A stretch of 64,000 bases of DNA from Phytohabitans maris (lineage in GTDB: Bacteria > Actinomycetota > Actinomycetes > Mycobacteriales > Micromonosporaceae), in NCBI RefSeq assembly GCF_031085175.1, contig NZ_JAVHUY010000010.1, positions 172,390 to 236,389 of the forward strand. Direction: 5' to 3'. Within the stretch, counting starts at the first letter, position 1. Every line of letters begins with the position of its first letter. The translations under genes and the position numbers were made by a program. The notes beneath the pieces were generated by a model. That model saw only the letters and a program-made list of their open reading frames with translations. It searched no databases and was not told the DNA's origin. Below are positions 52,674 to 60,313 of this stretch, piece after piece.

Positions 52674-53921
52674 TCAGGGCACGCGGACCCGCCCCTCCAC
52701 CGCGGCCAGCGCGATGTCCGACCGCCGGTGCGCGCCCTCCAGCGTCACCCCGTCGACCAGCGCGTAGGCGGCGGCACGGGCGGAGGCCAGGTCGGGGCCG
52801 GTCGCCGTACCGCAGAGGACACGGCCGCCGGCGGAGACGAGCGCACCGTCGGAGGCCCGGCGCGCCGTGCCGGCGTGGATGATCCCGGCGCGCTCCGCGC
52901 CGGTGATGACATCCCCGGAACGGGCCGAGGTCGGATACCCCTGCGACGCCAGCACCACCGTGACGGCGGCGCCCGGACGCCAGCGCAGCGGCGGGTGCTT
53001 GGCGAGCGTGCCGGTGGCGGCCGCGTGCAGCAGCCCGGCCAGCGGCGTCTCCAGCAACGCGAGCACCACCTGGGTCTCGGGGTCGCCGAAGCGCGCGTTG
53101 AACTCGATGACCCGCGGCCCCGCCTTGGTCAGCGCCAACCCGATGTAGAGCAGTCCCGCGAACGGCGTCCCGCGCCGGCGCATCTCCGCGAGCGTGGGGT
53201 GGGCGACGTCCCGCATGACCTCGTCGACCAGGCCGGCCGGCGCCCAGTCGAGCGGCGCGTACGCACCCATGCCGCCGGTGTTGGGGCCGGTGTCGCCGTC
53301 GCCGACCCGTTTGAAGTCCTGCGCCGGCATCAACGGCACGGCCGCCTCGCCGTCGGTCACCACGAAGAGGGAGACCTCGGGCCCGTCCAGGTACTCCTCG
53401 ATCACCACCCGCCCGCACGCCTCCGCGTGGGCCAGCGCGGCGTCCCGGTCACCGGTGACCACGACCCCCTTGCCGGCGGCGAGCCCGTCGTTCTTCACCA
53501 CGTAGGGCGCGCCGAACTCGTCGAGCGCCCGCTCGGCCTCCGCCTGCGTGGCGCAGACCCGCGACCCCGCGGTCGGCACGCCGGCGGCGGCCATCACATC
53601 CTTGGCGAACGCCTTGGAGCCCTCGAGCTGGGCGGCCGCCCCGGACGGCCCGAAGCAGGCAATCCCCTTGGCCCGCACCGCGTCGGCGACCCCGGCCACG
53701 AGCGGCGCCTCGGGCCCGACCACGACGAGGTCGGCCGCACACTCGACCGCGAGCGCCGCGACCGCCTCCGGACTGGCAACCTCGGCCGCCCGAAGCTCCG
53801 CGACGGCCGCGATGCCCGGATTTCCAGGTGCGGCGACGAGCCGCTCGGTCAGGGGATCAGCGGCCAGGCCGAGGGCCAGGGCATGCTCCCGCCCCCCACC
53901 ACCAACAAGCAGTACGCGCAC
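52674..53921 (-). CDS. purD: Phosphoribosylamine-glycine ligase (GAR synthetase)
   Basis: I chose the GTG at 53921 (MRVLLVGGGGREHALALGL), giving 415 residues, the usual length. The ATP-grasp features are FAKDVMAAAGVPTAGS, GAPYVVKNDGLAAGKGV, VIEEYLDGPEVSLFVV, DTGPNTGGMGAYAP and VIEFNARFGDPETQ. It joins phosphoribosylamine with glycine to give GAR, step 2 of purine synthesis. It is a single gene; purC, purN and purH are not in the window. Confidence 0.95.
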   Translation of the reverse strand: MRVLLVGGGGREHALALGLAADPLTERLVAAPGNPGIAAVAELRAAEVASPEAVAALAVECAADLVVVGPEAPLVAGVADAVRAKGIACFGPSGAAAQLEGSKAFAKDVMAAAGVPTAGSRVCATQAEAERALDEFGAPYVVKNDGLAAGKGVVVTGDRDAALAHAEACGRVVIEEYLDGPEVSLFVVTDGEAAVPLMPAQDFKRVGDGDTGPNTGGMGAYAPLDWAPAGLVDEVMRDVAHPTLAEMRRRGTPFAGLLYIGLALTKAGPRVIEFNARFGDPETQVVLALLETPLAGLLHAAATGTLAKHPPLRWRPGAAVTVVLASQGYPTSARSGDVITGAERAGIIHAGTARRASDGALVSAGGRVLCGTATGPDLASARAAAYALVDGVTLEGAHRRSDIALAAVEGRVRVP

Positions 53922-54007
53922 CCGGGGAATCGTACGTGGTTCGTCCTTGGCCTGGCCGTAGGCAGTGCGCTCGGCTACGCCGTGCCGCCTCCGGATGGCT
54001 GACGTGC

Positions 54008-55141
54008 TCAGGTGAGCGCGGCTCGGTCCAAGCGATCGATCAGGCTCGGCTTGCGTACGTGCTGCTGGCGCAGTTGCCAGACTTGCCGGTCGAACGTGGC
54101 GATGTCGCCGTCCCGCTCGGCCAACGCCCGCAGGTCCGTCAAGAGCACGATCGCGGCGTCGTACTCCTTCGGCTTCTTCGTCTCGATCATCGTGGCCACC
54201 CGTTGCCACGCCTGCGCCTGCCGGCCGGCGAGCTCATCGAGGCGCTTCTCGCGCGCGGCCGCAGCCGCCCGTTCCTGTCGTTTCCGCTCGGCGGCCTGCT
54301 CTTCACGGGCGACGCGTTGCCGTTCCGCCCAACGCGCCTCGGCCGCCGTGAGCAGGTCACCCGCCGTCCGCCCACCGCTGGTGGGTTGCGGCGCAGGGCC
54401 CTGGAACCGCCGGAGCAGCTCCGCGCGAGCCTGGACCGCTTCGCCACGCAGCAGTCGCACGAGGGCCGCATCCTTATCAGCCTCGGGTAACTGCTTTACC
54501 CATCTGCTCAGGACGGAGGCCGAGGGGGCTTTCGCGTTCAACGGTGGGCTGGTCTCGGCCGCAGCGGCGAGCAGGTCAGGATCGAGGCGCAGGAAGTCGC
54601 CCAACGCCCGCAACGGGCCAGACAGGTCTCCCAACCCAGCCGGGACCGGTGGTTCCGGCTCCTCGTCGTCCAGCTCCCGCCCTTGAACGCACAGCAGCCA
54701 CGCCAGGTACAGCAGCCGGTTGTCACCTGCGGCAAGCTCGGCCCGGACCGGGACGATCGACGCCAGCCGGTCCTGTTCGTCCCACCATTCGTCGCCGTCC
54801 TCGTCCTCTGCGCGCAGGTCAAGGATCACGTGGGTACTGGTGACCCATGAGCAGGCCGACTCGCCGACGCAGTAATCCGCGGCAGTCTCCGCATCGAGCA
54901 CACCGAGCGGCAGCCGCAGGGCGATCCGGTGGGTACCCCAGTTCGCCAGGTACAGGAACGCGTCGAAGTAGCGCTCCATCCACGCCCGTGGGTCGCCCTT
55001 CAGGTCACCCCACTGGTACTCGTTGACGAAGCTCGACGGAGTGATCCGGGCCCGCGTCGACAGTGCTCTCAGCTCGCGTTGCTGCGTATCCGTCAGCGGC
55101 CGGTCGACGGCGATGAACTCGTAGTACTGGTACTCACTCAC
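54008..55141 (-). CDS. Conserved hypothetical protein, two-gene unit
   Basis: I place the start at the GTG at 55141 (VSEYQYYEFIAVDRPLT), giving 377 residues. It overlaps the upstream gene by 8 bases. The N-terminal 120 residues have aromatic-rich conserved text (RALSTRARITPSSFVNEYQW, YFDAFLYLANWGTHRIALRLP). The middle is acidic (EDEDGDEWWDEQDR), and residues 250-340 are a charged coiled-coil (EEQAAERKRQERAAAAAREKR). Proteins with this N-terminus occur widely in actinomycetes; I know no function. No signal or membrane segment is seen. Confidence 0.7.
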   Translation of the reverse strand: MSEYQYYEFIAVDRPLTDTQQRELRALSTRARITPSSFVNEYQWGDLKGDPRAWMERYFDAFLYLANWGTHRIALRLPLGVLDAETAADYCVGESACSWVTSTHVILDLRAEDEDGDEWWDEQDRLASIVPVRAELAAGDNRLLYLAWLLCVQGRELDDEEPEPPVPAGLGDLSGPLRALGDFLRLDPDLLAAAAETSPPLNAKAPSASVLSRWVKQLPEADKDAALVRLLRGEAVQARAELLRRFQGPAPQPTSGGRTAGDLLTAAEARWAERQRVAREEQAAERKRQERAAAAAREKRLDELAGRQAQAWQRVATMIETKKPKEYDAAIVLLTDLRALAERDGDIATFDRQVWQLRQQHVRKPSLIDRLDRAALT

Positions 55142-55457
55142 CCGGAGTGCCGCCCATCGCCCAATGCCGGTACGCCGCGATCCACTCGGCACCCTCTGGC
55201 GGAGGATCCGGGAGCGGCAGCTCCACGATGCTGATCGCCTGGCGCTCACGTCCGCGGTGGCAGATCGCCACGATGTCGTCGCGTAGATCGACCTTCCGCA
55301 CAGTTACCTCAACGCCGAGGACCTGCGTCTTGAACGGCACCGCCAGGTGACCCTCGATCATCGTGTACAAGCCGCCTAGCTGCTCGTCATCGCCGTAGGC
55401 ATCCACAGTCGCCTCGGCCACCATCGCATCCAACTCGGCACGGGTCAGCGAACCCAC
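55134..55457 (-). CDS. Conserved small acidic protein, partner of the 54008 gene
   Basis: I chose the GTG at 55457; the frame has another start 18 bases upstream. The 107-residue protein reads SLTRAELDAMVAEATVDAYGDDEQLGGLYTMIEGHL, then VPFKTQVLGVEVTVRKVDL and PPPEGAEWIAAYRHWA. The opening acidic helix is EF-hand-like, and such proteins are sometimes labelled calcium-binding. The mixed alpha/beta end is conserved in actinomycetes. It forms an 8-base-overlap pair with the following gene. Confidence 0.65.
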   Translation of the reverse strand: MGSLTRAELDAMVAEATVDAYGDDEQLGGLYTMIEGHLAVPFKTQVLGVEVTVRKVDLRDDIVAICHRGRERQAISIVELPLPDPPPEGAEWIAAYRHWAMGGTPGE

Positions 55458-55527
55458 TGCGGCACAGTAGCCCACGCCGCGCGCCCCACAGGGAGCGGGT
55501 GCTCCGACACCCGCGCCCGGCCGCTGA

Positions 55528-55769
55528 ACCAGCCGGACAGGCCGACGCCAGCTCGACCGGCAGATCCTGGCGGCCCTTTCGGACTACTGGACCGCTACCC
55601 GGACCGACGCCTCGCCCGCCTACCGCGCTAACTGGCGGCGGTTTGCCGGACGTCTCCGTGTTCTGTCCCCTTCGCCGAGGCGGTGCCTGCGCTGGACCCG
55701 CGGGCGCTCGGGTTCGGGCTGCTGCGCGAGGCGATGGCCGTGCGCGGTGAGATGGGCTTGGACAACTGA
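55528..55769 (+). pseudogene. Probable frameshifted gene remnant next to the attachment site
   Basis: Two partial frames join into one plausible protein. In one frame (55552 onward) the text is LDRQILAALSDYWTATRT and then YRANWRRFAG. After a shift near 55645-55670 a second frame ends LGFGLLREAMAVRGEMGLDN with a stop at 55769. Codon use is like that of real genes in each part. No start is found and the family is not recognised. It lies just left of the element boundary. Confidence 0.35.
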
Positions 55770-55794
55770 CTGCGCCGCCGGCGACGCTGCGATG

Positions 55795-55825
55795 AACGGC
55801 CTCCCACCTGCGGCGGGAGGCCGTT
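55795..55825 (-). terminator. Terminator downstream of the tRNA-Arg remnant
   Basis: AACGGCCTCCC pairs perfectly with GGGAGGCCGTT around a 9-base loop. It lies 11 bases past the 3' end of the tRNA-Arg half on the minus strand, the expected place of the original tRNA terminator. Confidence 0.65.
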
Positions 55826-55835
55826 TGCGTATTTG

Positions 55836-55877
55836 CGCGCCCGAAGGGACTCGAACCCCTAACCTTCTGATCCGTAG
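55836..55877 (-). other. Attachment site: 3' half of tRNA-Arg(ACG)
   Basis: On the minus strand 55877 to 55836 reads as the 3' half of a tRNA-Arg: anticodon loop CTACGGA, stem TCAGA, T-arm AGGGG-TTCGAGT-CCCTT, acceptor CGGGCGC and discriminator G. The 5' half (acceptor, D-arm, 5' anticodon stem) is absent to the right. The break at the anticodon loop is the usual crossover core of integrases that use tRNA genes. The intact tRNA should be at the other end of the element. Confidence 0.8.
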
Positions 55878-56037
55878 CCCGCTTGAGAGCGTGGAAGACG
55901 GTAGCAAGTAGATGCTGCCATCGGAAGTTTGCGCAGGTCAACCACCATATCGAGTGGCATCCGGCGGCAACCGCCGGAAGGGTGACGCAGGGCTCGCGGT
56001 CCCCGCTGGGTCCCCGCAAGCGCCCACAGTGGACGGT

Positions 56038-56901
56038 CTAGGTCGACTCAGGCCCGAAGTCCCTCGGCGGCTTCACAACGCCCAGGCCCGCGCGTCGCGC
56101 CCGGGTGCACATCCCGGTGTCGTACGTGAGGACCGTGACTTGCCGGGCCGCGAGCGGCTTGACGCCGACCAGCCGGTCGATGATCTCGTCATCGCTCTCG
56201 GGGAGCCGCACGTGGCCCACCGGGTCGGCCAACAACTCCATCGTCACGGTGGCGTTTCGCCACGGCTCCTTCTTGACCTGGTACAGCAAGGGCTGGGCGC
56301 TTGGGTCCGCGAACAGCTCGTCGACTACGCCCAGCGTGTGGCCGGCCCGCCAGCGGGCGTGACGGTCCTTGGACTCCTTCAGCCGGTCGAGTTCGTCGAT
56401 GACGGCGTCTGGGATCAGGATGTGTATCTCGCCGTCCGATCCGCGCAGCGTCGTGTACAGACCGGCGTCGTGGAGGACCTGCTGAAAGTTGATCTCTCGC
56501 AGCTTCGCCGGGTGGTGGATGTAGAAACTTGTGTCAGGCGCGACGAAGATCGCGCGGCTCGTCCACCGCGCGATCTGATCCTCCAACGCGGCTATCGCAA
56601 CTTCGAAGTTCCGGTCCTGCTCGCCCATCTCCAGTTGCAGCAGACCTGCGATTGGGGCGTTCAGGGTCTCGTTCGTGAAGGCCGACAGGAGCAGTTCGTA
56701 TCGACGTGTGTGTACGAGGCGGTTCACGTCCGCAGTACTGATCATGGTGCCGAGGCGCTGGGCGGCAGTGTTCGTCCAGGACAGGTAGTCCCACAGGGGG
56801 TTCATGCTGCCGCCGCGGACGTTGATCAGAGCAATGTGGACGTCGCGCATCGCCTTGCAGAGGACGCCTCGATCGGTGCCGGGCCGCGGGTGGACAAGCA
56901 T
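56038..56901 (-). CDS. PIN-domain protein
   Basis: The frame starts at 56901 (287 residues); an ATG at 56850 is a possible later start. From about residue 135 the sequence is a PIN nuclease domain: FVAPDTSFYIHH (first acidic residue), HILIPDAVIDELDRLKESKD (conserved E), a middle RAGHTLGVVDEL, and a last VLTYDTGMCTRARRAGL with the D-x-G segment. The N-terminal half is helical and unknown. PIN domains are RNases, often toxins or RNA-processing enzymes. No antitoxin gene overlaps it, so it may instead be a stand-alone RNase of the element. Confidence 0.8.
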   Translation of the reverse strand: MLVHPRPGTDRGVLCKAMRDVHIALINVRGGSMNPLWDYLSWTNTAAQRLGTMISTADVNRLVHTRRYELLLSAFTNETLNAPIAGLLQLEMGEQDRNFEVAIAALEDQIARWTSRAIFVAPDTSFYIHHPAKLREINFQQVLHDAGLYTTLRGSDGEIHILIPDAVIDELDRLKESKDRHARWRAGHTLGVVDELFADPSAQPLLYQVKKEPWRNATVTMELLADPVGHVRLPESDDEIIDRLVGVKPLAARQVTVLTYDTGMCTRARRAGLGVVKPPRDFGPEST

Positions 56902-56997
56902 CTCGGCATCTTCGCACGTACTCAGGCCAGGGCCATGCCGGCGCTCGACGGTGGTATCTGGCTACGCCTGCGGCTCGATGCCGTCTACCGCGCAGGG

Positions 56998-57351
56998 CTA
57001 CTCCGGCGAGCCACCCTGGCGTCGGTGATGCTCGGCGGCGACCTCCTCCGGCGTGGGGTCCGGCTGATCAGGGCCCAGCACGCACCACACGTCCACCTCG
57101 GTGGCTGCGCTCGTCACCATCGCACCCCAGCCGGGAGCGTGAATGGCGGCGACAATGCGGCGTTCGCGGTCGGCTGCTGGCTTGTCGGGCGGATGTTCCT
57201 CGCCGTCGTCCTCGACCACGTACGACTCTTGGATGAGCCAGCCGACGATGGAGTCGCTCTTGAGCCTTCCGTCGTTGTCGATCCACAGGGCTCGCCAGCC
57301 GGGAACGGCTGCCGGCCGGAAGTCGATGTCGCGGTAAAGAAACTCTGGCAT
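56998..57351 (-). CDS. Hypothetical protein in the element
   Basis: The ATG at 57351 (GAGGAG 7 bases upstream) gives 117 residues. It begins MPEFLYRDIDFRPAAVPGWRAL and is mixed alpha/beta with an acidic centre (VVEDDGEEHPPDKPAADRERR) and a WGAMVTSAATEVDVWCV strand pair. I do not recognise the family. It lies 96 bases upstream of the PIN gene on the same strand. Confidence 0.6.
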   Translation of the reverse strand: MPEFLYRDIDFRPAAVPGWRALWIDNDGRLKSDSIVGWLIQESYVVEDDGEEHPPDKPAADRERRIVAAIHAPGWGAMVTSAATEVDVWCVLGPDQPDPTPEEVAAEHHRRQGGSPE

Positions 57352-57450
57352 TGGAACGCTCCTCGGATCACCGGTACGGCAGGCGCTCCCGCCATCGTGG
57401 TGGTCCACGTGCGGACCGCGGTTCTGGTGTCGGATGCGCGACGCAAGGCG

Positions 57451-57711
57451 CTACTCCTGCGGCTCGACGCTGGCCGCCCGGCATATCTGCCTGATGCGCT
57501 CGGGCGAGTATCCGGTGATCCCGCTGATCTCGGTCTGCGTACGACGGCCGGACTGGATTTCGTCAACGATCGCGGCAGCGAGGTCGGTGCGGAGCTTCTT
57601 GACGCGACCCTGGGCCACCGGCAGCCGCTTCTTCAGATCCGCCACCTCGTCGTTGGCGTCCTGGAACTGCTTGGCGAGCCTGGTCAGCCGGTCCGTCATG
57701 CGGCTGATCAT
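57451..57711 (-). CDS. Small coiled-coil/HTH protein
   Basis: The ATG at 57711 gives 86 residues. Residues 5-50 form a heptad-like helix (LTRLAKQFQDANDEVADLKKRL), and residues 52-80 form a helix-turn-helix (IQSGRRTQTEISGITGYSPERIRQICR). This is the layout of a small DNA-binding regulator. It is divergent from the main operon and next to the inverted repeats at 57763-57797, which it could bind. Confidence 0.65.
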   Translation of the reverse strand: MISRMTDRLTRLAKQFQDANDEVADLKKRLPVAQGRVKKLRTDLAAAIVDEIQSGRRTQTEISGITGYSPERIRQICRAASVEPQE

Positions 57712-57740
57712 CCCACGGCACGCCCCAAGAACACATCAAG

Positions 57741-57797
57741 CGTTTTGGGGATAACCACTACCGCTACCCCAAATGTTGGGCTAGACTTTGGGGTAGC
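57741..57797. promoter_or_regulatory. Divergent promoter with TTTGGGGTAG repeats
   Basis: GCTACCCCAAA (57763-57773) is the exact inverse of TTTGGGGTAGC (57787-57797), with 13 bases between. A third related word, TTTTGGGGATA, lies at 57743-57753. They occupy the 165 bases between the minus-strand HTH gene and the start of the plus-strand operon. Likely operator sites of an element-encoded repressor. Confidence 0.6.
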
Positions 57798-57876
57798 AAG
57801 GCGGCCCCCGGCGGAGCGCCAACTCCGACCGAGGGCCTTGATCGACAACCTGCCTACACAGGGAGATCGACCCGTT

Positions 57877-58377
57877 ATGCACGCTATCAAGCGCACCCTC
57901 GATTTCATCGGGGACACCATCTCCTTCACCACCCCAAGCGGCGTGACCGTCGAGCTGCGGTGGATCCGCGAGGGCGTCTACCGGGTGGAGGTCCTGGCCG
58001 CCGGCCCGGTCGCCACCCTGGTCGAGGACCTGTGCGGCTCCTACTCCGACGAGGCCACCGCCCGGCTGGTCGCCCGCGGCTACGCCCTCATGTACGCCGC
58101 CGAGGCGAACGCGGCCGACGCCGCCGAGGTACTGCGGGTGGACATCACGGACGCGATTGCGGAGGCGATGCGCCGCCGCAACTCCCGCCGGGTCGCGCAG
58201 CTGAACAGGCTCGCGGACCGGCTCGAGACCCCCGCCGAGCGGGCCCTGGTCGACGACGTGCGCGCCCACCTGACCGCTGTACACGGCGGCGGTGCGGCGC
58301 TTCCCGCCCGGTCGTGGCGTGAGATCCGGGACCGCCACCGCGCGGCCCTCGCCCGCGACCGGCAGCCGGCCGCCTGA
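57877..58377 (+). CDS. Hypothetical protein, first gene of the element operon
   Basis: The ATG at 57877 (GGGAG upstream, with a long spacing of about 11 bases) gives 166 residues. It opens MHAIKRTLDFIGDTISFTTPSGVTVELRW, a beta-rich segment, followed by helices with many Ala and Arg (DEATARLVARGYALMYAAEANAADAAEVL, then AMRRRNSRRVAQLNRLADRLET). No known domain is seen. It begins the long plus-strand operon of the element; the next gene starts 152 bases on. Confidence 0.65.
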   Translation: MHAIKRTLDFIGDTISFTTPSGVTVELRWIREGVYRVEVLAAGPVATLVEDLCGSYSDEATARLVARGYALMYAAEANAADAAEVLRVDITDAIAEAMRRRNSRRVAQLNRLADRLETPAERALVDDVRAHLTAVHGGGAALPARSWREIRDRHRAALARDRQPAA

Positions 58378-58529
58378 TCCGGCGGCCAGCCGTCGGGCAG
58401 GTGCGCGTCCCCTTCCCTCGCGTACCTGCCCGCGCGGTGGCCGCCAGACCAGGCGACCAGACGCAAGTCGGGCCCAGCCAGGAGATCGCACCTCCGGCCG
58501 AGCCCTTGATCGGGAGGAGTCCCCGACCC

Positions 58530-59771
58530 ATGGGTAAGGGTACGAACCACAACGGTCACGCGGTGATCGACCGCCCGGCCGACGCGCATCCTTCGAAGGC
58601 GCCGACTGTGTCCCTGCCGGCGCTGGTATCGGTGCCGAGTCACTTCATCTCCACCTGGGCGCGAACCGGCGCGCTCGACGGCGACGTACACCTGGTGCCC
58701 AGGCCCTCCGAGCCGCCGGCCATCGACCGCTTGGAGGCGTCTCAGACCGGACAGTCCGAGCACCGTGAGGTGGCCGGCTGGAAGGGCGACGGGCCCGGCA
58801 CCTGCGGCGTCGAGTGCGCCTGCGGCGTCACCTTCGCCAACTTCGACACCCTCGCCGAGGCCAACAACCTGCTCGCCGACCACATCACCCGCGCAGACGC
58901 CGAGACCGCCAAGGTCGCAGAGATGGCCGACCGGCTGGCGAACGTGCTGGCCGTCGCCGACGTCCTCGACGACGCCGGCACCCCGGCCGAGGTGCGGAGC
59001 GAGCTCACCGCCGAGCTGCGCAGAATGGCCGGCAACGCCATCGCCATGCGGCTGCTGGCCGACACCCAGCGGTCGCTCAACGTGCGGGACCTGCACCCCG
59101 CCTGGTGTGCCCAGCCCGGGCTCGCGGACGCGTGCGGCCACAGCCACATTTCGAAGTGGACGGACGTCGCGGCCACCTTCAACCGGCCGAAGTTCACCGG
59201 TGCCGGCACGGCCGAGTACCCGGCCCTGTCGGTGGCGGCCCGGCTGGAGCAGGACCCGGCCGACATCGTGGGCCCGGACACGGACGGGCAGTGGTACGGG
59301 ACCGGGTCGGTGACGGTGAAGGCCCACCAGGTGGACGGCGAGTGGTGCGAGGTGCGGTTCACGCCGGCCGAGTGGCAGCGGTTCGCCGAGCTGGCCGAGG
59401 ACGTGAACGCGATGGCCGCCGGGGACCTGAAGGCGGCCACGCGGCCGCTGCCCGAGTTTCTGGCCAGGTCGCCGGAGGCGGTGCGAGAGCAGATCGAGCG
59501 GGAGAAGCACCCGTGGTGGTGCGACGGCTCGTCCTGGTGCGGCGAGCACCGGTCCGCGTACCGGTGGGCGCTGGCGTCCGCGACCGGGTTCGAGCCGGTC
59601 GACGGCGGCGCCCTGGTGCCTGCGGTTGGTGTGGCTGCGGAGGTCGACGAGCAGGGGCGCCGCGGTGTGGTGCTGGTGCTCCCGAAGTTCGAGGTGTCCC
59701 TGACCGTCGCCGAGATAGCTGCGCTGGTCGAGGCGGGCGACGAGGCCCGGCTTCTGGTGGCAGCGTCGTGA
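58530..59771 (+). CDS. Cys-Trp-Cys (DUF6907-like) element protein, large
   Basis: The ATG at 58530 has GGGAGGAG upstream and gives 413 residues. Three Cys/His-rich spots are visible: CGVECACGVTF (about 92-103), LHPAWCAQPG with a following HSHISK (about 190-215), and HPWWCDGSSWCGEH (about 325-340). Each PxWC motif precedes a beta-rich region (for example GSVTVKAHQVDGEW, then RFTPAEWQRFAELAEDVNAMA). This resembles the DUF6907 domain and may hold metal ions. It overlaps the next gene by 4 bases. Confidence 0.7.
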   Translation: MGKGTNHNGHAVIDRPADAHPSKAPTVSLPALVSVPSHFISTWARTGALDGDVHLVPRPSEPPAIDRLEASQTGQSEHREVAGWKGDGPGTCGVECACGVTFANFDTLAEANNLLADHITRADAETAKVAEMADRLANVLAVADVLDDAGTPAEVRSELTAELRRMAGNAIAMRLLADTQRSLNVRDLHPAWCAQPGLADACGHSHISKWTDVAATFNRPKFTGAGTAEYPALSVAARLEQDPADIVGPDTDGQWYGTGSVTVKAHQVDGEWCEVRFTPAEWQRFAELAEDVNAMAAGDLKAATRPLPEFLARSPEAVREQIEREKHPWWCDGSSWCGEHRSAYRWALASATGFEPVDGGALVPAVGVAAEVDEQGRRGVVLVLPKFEVSLTVAEIAALVEAGDEARLLVAAS

Positions 59772-60313
59772 GCGCCCCGGTCCTGGCCCGCAAGGTCGCC
59801 GAGGCCGCGATCCTGCCCTGCCCGAAGTGGTGCGACGGCTCCTGCGCCGAGTGGACCGACAAGGACGGCTCGACCAGCCACTGGGGTGACTTCGCCGAGG
59901 TTGTGGTGGACAGCCACGAGCGGTCGAAGGTCGCCATCTCGGTCACGCTCACGCAGATCGACTCCGCCAGCGAGGGCCGCGGCGACGCCGACGTGCACCT
60001 GGTGTCCGGGCGGCTCGGCGAGGACTTCCGTTTCACCGCCGCGACGGCCCGGCAGCTGGCCGGTGGCCTGCTGAACGCTGCCGACACCGCGGACCCGCTG
60101 CCGGCGGGCGTGACCCAGATCCTCGCCGAGGAGATCCACGTCGGCGACGAGATCGAGACGCCGGACGGCTGGCAAGCCGCCTACATGATCATGATCGACT
60201 CGCGGGCCCGGTCCGTGGCCGCGTTCACCGACGAGCGCGACGCCAGCGACACCGACGGCTGGCCCTTCGAGTTCGGCGACCCGGTCACCGTGCGTCGGGC
60301 GGTGGCCCGATGA
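59768..60313 (+). CDS. DUF6907-like element protein
   Basis: The GTG overlaps the previous stop (GTGA). The 181-residue protein has the N-terminal CPKWCDGSCAEW and HWGDFAEV motifs, a beta-rich body (SVTLTQID, FRFTAATARQLAGGLLNAAD), and a C-terminal segment IHVGDEIETPDGWQAAYM. That last segment recurs in the next protein (LRLDDQILMPDGWETVEIH), so the two genes are paralogous. Function unknown. It is coupled with the genes on both sides. Confidence 0.7.
   Translation: MSAPVLARKVAEAAILPCPKWCDGSCAEWTDKDGSTSHWGDFAEVVVDSHERSKVAISVTLTQIDSASEGRGDADVHLVSGRLGEDFRFTAATARQLAGGLLNAADTADPLPAGVTQILAEEIHVGDEIETPDGWQAAYMIMIDSRARSVAAFTDERDASDTDGWPFEFGDPVTVRRAVAR

Noticed and set aside
53882..54002. Short plus-strand frame ending WFVLGLAVGSALGYAVPPPDG, resembling a small membrane protein
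   Set aside because: No ribosome-binding site, it starts antisense inside purD, and its upstream frame is a shadow.
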